Source of the DNA: Stictocephala bisonia
Taxonomy: Eukaryota > Arthropoda > Insecta > Hemiptera > Membracidae
Direction of reading: 5' to 3'
DNA length: 64,000 nucleotides
NCBI GenBank assembly: GCA_035578905.1
Contig: JAQJVL010000146.1
Span: forward strand, 1,312,938 to 1,376,937
The position numbers were made by a program, and so were the translations under genes. The notes below the pieces were generated by a model. It did no database searches. It saw only the letters and a program-made list of their open reading frames with translations, and was not told the DNA's origin. Within the stretch, counting starts at the first letter, position 1. Every line of letters starts with the position of its first letter. Shown in pieces: positions 57,142-64,000 of the stretch.

Positions 57142-57363
57142 GGATATCCAGGTCCTGCTGGCCCTATAGGTCCCACAGGACTCGAAGGATGTAATGGCAC
57201 AGATGGCATACCAGGAAGGCCAGGTCTACCAGGATTCCCAGGTCTACGAGGGGATCCAGGAAATTCAGGACAGCCTGGGCCCCCAGGTGATGCTGGAGAG
57301 GGGGGCATAAACAGCCACGGGGCCAAGGGTGACCGGGGAGACAGCGGATTTCCTGGTTCACAG
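57142..57363 (+). CDS. collagen type IV alpha chain, 222-bp exon
   Basis: Preceded by TGCTTGCAG and followed by GTGAGG, phase 0. Encodes 74 residues starting GYPGPAGPIGPTG. It includes LEGCNGTDG (a cysteine with an N-glycosylation sequon, seen at a similar place in type IV chains), GRPGLPGFPGLRGDPG, a short interruption GEGGINSHGAKG, and ends GFPGSQ. Interruptions of the Gly-X-Y repeat are characteristic of type IV and argue against a fibrillar collagen. The next exon is about 4 kb away. Confidence 0.92.
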
Positions 57364-57454
57364 GTGAGGGATGAGTTTATCTCCTACCCATTTAGCTTAG
57401 AGGATATACGCTAATAAATAGCTGCTCAATTCAGTTTCACTGTCATTGAGTACA

Positions 57455-57690
57455 GTACAGTAGTACTGACCCACCCGTACGCCCATACACGTACAGTAGT
57501 TCTGACCCACCCGCCCGCCCAGACAAGTAAGTGGTACTGACCCACCCGAACGCCTATACACGTTAGGTGGTACTGACCCACCCGCCCACCCATACACGTA
57601 CAGTGGTACTGACCCACCCACCCTCCCATACACGTACAGTAGTACTGACCCACCCGTACGCCCATACACGTGCAGTAGTATGGGTGGGTG
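57455..57690 (-). repeat. 36-bp minisatellite, about 6.5 copies, inverted
   Basis: TACTGACCCACCCGTACGCC and CATACACGTACAGTAG repeat at 36 bp. This is the reverse complement of the array at 48,556-48,815. Confidence 0.93.
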
Positions 57691-57884
57691 GGTGAGCACA
57701 GTGTATGGTTAACTGTGCTCTTAATTTTATTACAAAAATAACATTTAAAAAACTGTAATAATGTTTGAAATTTCTAGCCATTGACTGCTTTAAATAGTTT
57801 ATATTATCTATAAAGGCAATTAAACAATATATTAGATAATATATAATCATTAAAAAAAATTTTTTTATAAACGTATATAACCTT

Positions 57885-58400
57885 GATTCAGTGATGATGA
57901 TCTTATGATACTCTTATCATACCTATATATGTCATAAGGATTACAACTAGACCAATTAATTAATTTGACGGCCTTTCGAAGCCAAGAAAATGTGTTTCAG
58001 GAAATTGATAAAACTTTTTTTATCCAATATTCAAAATCATAAAATTTATAAAAATGAATAGAAAACATTCCTATCAATCAGATATTAAAATATAAATGTG
58101 ATTAACTGACGGGGTTTTGGGTAATAATGATGTAAAATTGATGTACAGTTAAAATTCCGGTACTTTTTTAGTTCCAACTAGGGTGAAAATTACTAAAACT
58201 TGTAATTAAATTTAAAATGAATATGTCATAACGTACAATTAAACTAGCAAAACAATTGTGTGATTAGGTTTTTTGTAGGTCTCCTAGTTCCTTAGAAAAC
58301 AACCTTCTAACTCGGATGCACATCATTTCTGCGCCGATAGTAAAACAAATTACAGAACAACTTGATGGTTACTCGATAACTAATGTATTTTTGTGCATAG
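57885..58400 (+). repeat. dispersed repeat family D, copy 2 (empty site for Helitron H3)
   Basis: Matches both flanks of the Helitron at 45,367-45,907. Where copy 1 is interrupted, this copy reads continuously (GGGGTTTTGGGTAATAATG near 58,110). Confidence 0.6.
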
Positions 58401-58569
58401 CATAACAATAAGATCTATTTATGTTTATCTGTTCTAACGTGTTTGAGGCTGTTTTTTCAGGTATTTATTGACATGTTTTGGATTATTTTTTGTCTAAAAT
58501 TATTTTTGTAAATCATGATTGTAAACACTCCAGTAATCTCTCGACTGAGTTTACTATCCCCTTTTTTAT

Positions 58570-59960
58570 ATAGAAATGCTGTCTGGTGGTTTTTCTGATG
58601 GTTGTATTGAATGGGTCAGGTCGTACTTGACGGACCGTCGTCAGTGTGTAAAGGCAGACAACAGAAAATCTGACTGGGAACTGGTGACTAGAGGTGTGCC
58701 CCAGGGTTCTGTGCTTGGGCCACTCTTATTCTTACTCTACATTAACAATGTCACTACTGTTATCAATTTCTGCAAATTTTACTTATATGCTGATGACCTA
58801 CAAATATATACTCACTTCACTCTGAAAGACTTGCCTACTGCCGTAACTAACATTAACTGTGATATCCAGTCTATCACAAATTGGGCTGTCAAGCATGGCT
58901 TAAAGGTCAATGAGGCCAAAACCCAAACAATATTGTTGGGCTCTACTAGACTCACTTCTGACATTGACCTGACAAATATACCAAAACTCAAACTTAACAA
59001 TACAGAATTACTGATTTGTGACAAATTTAAAAACTTAGGACTTATTATGAATAAAAACTTGAACTGGTCTGATCAAGTAGCTGTAATGTCTAATAGAGTT
59101 TTTGCTGCTACACACACTTTGAAAAGATTTGCCATGTTTTTCGCTCTCAATATCAAGGTGTTGTTAGTAAAGACTCTAGTTTTCACTCACTTTAATTACT
59201 GTGATACTGTAATCAATGACATGTCTGTTGAGCTCGCGGAAAGATTACAGCGTGCCCAAAACTACTGTATCAGATTTATTTTCAACCTGAGGCGAAGGGA
59301 TCATGTTACTCCATTTTTCCACCAATTATCCATCTTAAAGTTAAACAATCTTCGACAATTCCATATCCTGATATTGTTGCACAGTATTCTTCAAAACCAA
59401 ATTCCTCAGAGCAGTTTGTTTATCTGTCACAAGTTGGTGTGCGTAGAACCAGACGTGGTGAGTCAATGTTAGCTATTCCAGTTCACCGCACCACCACTTT
59501 CAACAAATCATTTATTGTCTCCGCGTGCAGGCTCTGGAATGATCTGCCTGATAATATCAGATCCATCGATAAGCGCACTCGGTTTGTGGCGGAGGTGAGG
59601 TGCTATCTGCTGCGGTCCTAGCGAGAGTAGTGGCTGGTGGCGCTGAGGCTTGGTGGTGGCGGTAATGAGTGATTGTGCTGCATGAATGTAGTTTTGAATA
59701 AATATTATGAATAACTGTAGTTTTGTTTGAGATAGTCGAAATATTTTTAAATTTAAATATAATGTTTCACATTTTTTGACTTTATATGTTTTACTTCGTA
59801 CATTGCAATTTCTATTTTGTATTTCCTTGTAAATTGTTATTTATATTTGAAAATATCTTATTATGTATGATGAGGTTAAGTGGTAGAGAGGGCTTTGCAA
59901 CCCTAACTTCGCCTCTTGAATATAAATAAAGACGTTTTTTCATTTCATTTCATTTCATCT
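58570..59960 (+). pseudogene. 5'-truncated jockey-type LINE with reverse transcriptase
   Basis: The frame 58,576-59,472 (298 codons) carries RT motifs GVPQGSVLGPLLFLLYINNV (about residues 38-57) and YADDLQIY (about 72-79, catalytic aspartates intact), then the thumb and connection region. Near 59,430 the reading frame shifts. The typical C-terminus (RRGESMLAIP, FIVSACRLWNDLPDNIRS) continues in another frame to 59,621. The N-terminal RT part and endonuclease are missing. The 3' end has AATAAAGACG and a (TTTCA)n tail at 59,935-59,960. A dead copy, sense-oriented in the collagen intron. Confidence 0.88.
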
Positions 59961-61335
59961 CCAGTTTATTAAAAGTAAACTTAACTTTTCAACTGGTTTG
60001 TACTTCTGTCACCCTCAAGAGGCATTACCACAGTAACCTACATATCAAATAAAACTTGATATCTCACAATAAATGAAACCTCATCAGTACAACCTTAAAC
60101 GATTACATTTTATAAACTGAGATTAAGGCTCTAGCTGAAAGTTGCGTCTTTTTACAAACAAATATAAATACAAACAATTGAATCAACATACCACTAAAAT
60201 CTTATCAATACACTATTCACATACAAATTATTTAGAATTAGTATTTTAAGAATTCAAAATTTTTAGTACCTATATGAGAATTACACTGCTTTTTGACAAG
60301 TATGAAACTTCTGTTTATCACACACATCCACCCCCCCAATCCCAACTTAATTGATGGTGCTGCATTGACTGGAGCCCACGCACTATCTACAAGAAATAGG
60401 CACCACCCCTGATTTACGCAATACACCTTGAAAATGGCTCATATAGTATTTTTTTTGTAACTTAAATCCTTCACAATTCACTGTTTTCACTTGATGTTGA
60501 ATGCTATAGTAAAGAAGGCGTAAAATATTTTATTTCTACTATCGCAAAAACATCTATTTTATTATAATAGTGACATCGTGAGTTCATTATACCAACATAC
60601 AAGATATGAAGTACAAATTCAGAGACTGTGAATAAATATACATAAATAAAAAAGTAAACTGTCAATATGATAGTTTAATATAGCTAAATACCATTTATTT
60701 ACATAACCAACAATCGGTAACAGCAAATGCAGAAAATGGTAAACAAATAAACAGTAGTAATCTGTGGTGAGCACCTGTGAGTGTGGCTGTGAGGTTGCCG
60801 GCGCGGCAGTCCACAGCGCAGGCAGTTTGTGAGCCCTACTTTGTATTCTAGCTTTCCTTGCTTTAACCTCCTCGAATTAAAGCTACATACCTAAGTGAGT
60901 GTTATTTTATATACATATGTAATTGTTGTTGGGATTATTGACAACTATAATATTTGACTTATTCATAGCATCCAGTTACGATTGCAGTTTAGGTTAAGGT
61001 AGTAACACTTGAGGATGAAGGGAAGTTTCAGTCCTATTAAAGTTGTTTAGTTTTAAATACTGGAGCTCTTGAAGATATTAACCATAAACAATCAAACTCC
61101 AACAATTTATTTAAACGAAAAAAAATTCTCTGGAATAATATCCCTAGGAGTATGATACCATCTGGTATAAGAGAATTACCTGTAAGAGGCTATCTTATTA
61201 CATACTTTGAGATATTCATCCTCTATTCTTTAACAAGGTTTTTACTTTTCATTTTTCACCCAAATACATCAGGTACCGTAATGTTAAGAAAAACAATTTC
61301 TCTACTTATTTTACTGATATAAGATTTTATTGTAG

Positions 61336-61398
61336 GGTGCAAAAGGATTTCCCGGTCAGCCAGGTCCAGTAGGACCCACAGGTATCACAGGAGAAATG
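61336..61398 (+). CDS. collagen type IV alpha chain, 63-bp exon
   Basis: Preceded by TTTTATTGTAG and followed by GTAAGT. Encodes GAKGFPGQPGPVGPTGITGEM, seven intact Gly-X-Y triplets in phase 0, joining GSQ upstream and GPP downstream without register change. The following intron is 2.4 kb. Confidence 0.9.
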
Positions 61399-61533
61399 GT
61401 AAGTCTATTGTTCCTCAGTATGCTATGCTGGTAAACATACAATAAGCAAACCAAATCACAGACTTGCAATTTGTAACTTAAACCCTGAGTAAGACCCTTT
61501 TCCATTACTAAAAATTTGTCATTTCAATATATG

Positions 61534-61801
61534 GTAAAATAAATACCTCATTTTTGTTCCACCACCAATCTTGTGTTTTTCAACATGACGGTTTTCGAAG
61601 GATATTCTTTATCTTCAGGTGCACTTCACTCTGGGCTTTCACTTTACACACTAAAGTTCAAAAATAAGGAATTTGAACTTATGTATGTTCAGTGAGAGCC
61701 CAGAGAGAAGTGCACCTGAAAATGAAGAATATCCTTTGAATCCAGTTGTGCTGAAAAACACAAGATTGGTGGCGGAACAAAGAAGAGGTATTTATTTTAA
61801 C
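61534..61801. mobile_element. intronic foldback element
   Basis: Arms 61,534-61,643 and 61,691-61,801 are about 90% complementary inverted repeats (GTAAAATAAATACCTC, CCACCAATCTTGTGTTTTTC and CAGGTGCACTTC against their complements) around a loop of about 47 bp. In the pre-mRNA this would fold into a long hairpin. Confidence 0.8.
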
Positions 61802-62325
61802 TACTACTGTTAAATTCAACAAATCAGGATAATACTAATGGGATGATAATACGAATTTGTCTCACAAAAACTCACACAACATGTACTGGACAAAAATGTA
61901 AACAGGCTGCAACATGCGCCCCGGGACAACAAGCGCAGAGGACCTTACTAAAAATTCTATTTTTTCTCTTATTACCAATGCTGCTCCATTTTTTTATTAT
62001 TTGAAGGTCATCAGGTAATGATGAAGGTAAAATATAAAACCAGTTAAAAGGGGAGAATTAGTGAGATCGTAACTTTTCAGGTTAAAATTTATTACATATA
62101 ATGTTTAGAAAGTTTCTTTTACACCTGATTTGTTTAAATTTTTTTCCTATTCTTTAAACAAGGACATTCTCTACTTTTTTCCTCTTTAAAGTTGGCATTC
62201 ATTAGAGAAAAACTTACTAGTGGGAGTCGTCCTGGCCTTGCACCTGCTTACACAATATACTCTATTGATTCCTCTAGTGCAATATTTGAGTTATTTTGAT
62301 CTTTTTTGCCAAAACTTATTTGTTA

Positions 62326-62968
62326 TACATAGAACTCCAACTATCCGAATCAATTGGGACCAGACCCTATTTGGATAATCAGATTTTTGTCTAAAAACAG
62401 TCCATTTTATTTAACTATTGCATGTAAGTAAATGCATGAATGTTGAAATGTGATATAAAACAATATTTTAAAAGATAAAGGGCATTTATAATATAATTAA
62501 TTACAGTTTAATTACGTACTACAGTGTACTATTATGTGTATTTACATAACATCCTGTAAACAAATGTAATTGCGCGCCAAACATCTTAGTTAAATATGCT
62601 CTATATGTTTGACTGACTACTCAGTTTTTGGGCAGCCGATCGTGCAGCCGTTTGACAAAGGGAGGACAATAGCGTAAGTACATTATCCCTATCGCACTAT
62701 GTTTCCTTGCAGAATTTAGATTTGTTTTTCTAAGACAGTCTTACAGTGTACAGTATTTCTGATGCATTTATTGTAATAAATATGTGTATGATTTATCTTT
62801 CTAAGGTATAAAAACTCTACTCTTTGTTTTTGTATGATTTTAGTTTTTTTTCAGAACAAAATTTAAAAAAAGTGAAGATTGTAAGATTTCTTTTATAGCA
62901 TTCTGAAAGCAATTCAAATAATTGGCGATTTAGATAGTTGGAGTTCGGATAATTGGAGTTTCACTGTA
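62326..62968. mobile_element. pogo/Tigger-type MITE
   Basis: TA on both sides (62,326-62,327 and 62,967-62,968). Ends CATAGAACTCCAACTATCCG and CAGTGAAACTCCAATTATCC (complement of the right end) are inverted repeats of about 25 bp. Internal 639 bp with no transposase. TCCRATTATCCG-type ends and TA targets are usual for pogo/Tigger relatives of mariner. Confidence 0.75.
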
Positions 62969-63834
62969 CTTAAGACATTATTTTGTGAGTCCTTTCAACA
63001 GCGATAATAAATAAGAGAGTTATATTCTCATACAATAATTGGAGGATCAGACGTTTAGTTGAAGACAATAAATATGTAAGCAACTTGTTTCTACTAATCA
63101 AGCATTTCTACTAGATTCAACTGTTTAGGAGAAATAAGTAAGTTTTATTTGTTACTTTTATTTGAGTCTGCCAATTATTACTGAACAAGCAATTATTAAA
63201 AACTTGAAAAGGGTTCATACAGGTCAAATTGATTTAAATTTATTTGACAAATTAAAGTAGATTCAAGTAACTCAACCAATTAAAATGCCTCTAGTGAACG
63301 GCCTCTATTTCAAGAACAAATTTATAGATACATAATAAGTTTAAATACCACAAAAGATTTCATTATTCCTCGATCATCTAATGGTTGTATCAAGGGTATC
63401 ACTCAAGAAAACTGAAAAAATTAGTTTAAGCCCATTCTCATTGAGATGATTTTGGATATTACCTAGAAGGATAACTTAGACAAATAAGTTATTTTAACTG
63501 AATGAATTCTTACAAAACCAGGTTTTAAACAATTTTGAATACAGGATCCAGTTCTTTTTTAATCAACCAGTTTTATAATTTTTTAAGACAGTTGGAAAGT
63601 TACGACTTTAGAAACAAATACTGTTAACAAACTATAAAACTATCGGATATGCAAACCTCACATTCCCAAGCAGAAACTCTGTCCAGCATGCATTGTTATC
63701 ATCGTCCTATTAACAAATTATTATTATAGAGTCAAAACAATCAATGCAATAATTAGCTCAGTTATTTAAAATATTTCATATAATTTTTTACAATAATTCA
63801 AAATAAGTTTTTGACTGTTTACTTTCATTTTAAG

Positions 63835-64000
63835 GGGCCCCCAGGAGATCAAGGACCACGAGGCCCGAAAGGAGACGCAGGTGAAAACGTCCCTGGCCTC
63901 AAGGGACTTCCAGGAGATCAGGGAGAACAAGGAGAGCCAGGACCCCCAGGTTCTACAGCTAATGGCTTCCCCTTCAACACTGAGACTACTAGTGCCTTAA
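63835..64000 (+). CDS. collagen type IV alpha chain, exon cut by window end
   Basis: Preceded by CATTTTAAG. Encodes GPPGDQGPRGPKGDAG, an interruption GENVPG, GLKGLPGDQGEQGEPGPPG, then a non-collagenous stretch STANGFPFNTETTSAL. It is open to the last base, so the 3' end lies outside the window. The mixture of Gly-X-Y blocks and interruptions is again type IV-like. Confidence 0.9.

Larger units (their letters stand above)
57364..61335 (+). other. collagen IV intron (4.0 kb)
   Basis: Bounded by GTGAGG and TTATTGTAG. Holds an inverted minisatellite (57,455-57,690), family D repeat copy 2 (57,885-58,400) and a LINE (58,570-59,960). 60,770-60,910 is a GC-richer patch of unknown nature. No extra collagen exon seen. 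Confidence 0.7.
61399..63834 (+). other. collagen IV intron (2.4 kb)
   Basis: Bounded by GTAAGT and TTTTAAG. Contains a foldback hairpin (61,534-61,801) and a pogo-type MITE (62,326-62,968). The remaining 63,000-63,830 is AT-rich without features. Confidence 0.7.

Overview
This is a repeat-dense, AT-rich stretch of an insect nuclear genome. It holds one clearly recognisable host gene: the 5' part of a type IV collagen (basement-membrane) chain at the right-hand end, read on the + strand from 51,923 to beyond the window. Insect origin is suggested by large introns, interstitial TTAGG repeats, Helitrons, jockey-like LINEs and tRNA-derived SINEs. A hemipteran is my guess from the general look of the repeats, not a demonstrated assignment. 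There are no rRNA genes, CRISPR arrays or prokaryotic operons. Most long open frames in the left 50 kb are by-products of tandem arrays or AT-rich DNA.

Layout. 1-22 kb: nested mobile elements, including foldback elements, Helitrons, hAT/mariner-type MITEs, tRNA-SINEs and a LINE remnant. The most unusual object is at 7,500-9,059. There a complete LTR-like unit (TG...CA) is followed by a full-length but circularly permuted initiator-Met tRNA complement and then by an inverted copy of the first 360 bp of the same LTR, the whole flanked by a 4-bp duplication (AGTT). 22.6-23.9 kb: a 36-bp minisatellite. 24-31 kb: dispersed repeats, two MITEs and a Helitron. 31.6-33.6 kb: two large palindromic foldback elements. 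36-44 kb: three tandem arrays (67 bp x7, about 140 bp x5.7, and a 3.6-kb array of about 47-bp units with higher-order structure). 44-50 kb: a Helitron whose empty site can be read from a second repeat copy, a piggyBac-like element with TTAA ends, and a foldback element carrying a LINE fragment plus a minisatellite. 51.9-64 kb: collagen IV exons (195, 45, 222, 63 and at least 166 bp, all phase 0), with introns carrying LINE fragments, a SINE, a minisatellite, a (CT)63 tract, a foldback hairpin and a pogo-like MITE.

The collagen exons join without breaking the Gly-X-Y register, and the first one carries the four-cysteine 7S signature. The signal-peptide exon lies upstream and I could not identify it. 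Several short coding-like frames (24.4, 28.4, 36.9-37.1 and 46.2 kb) could not be assigned to a family and are reported as such.
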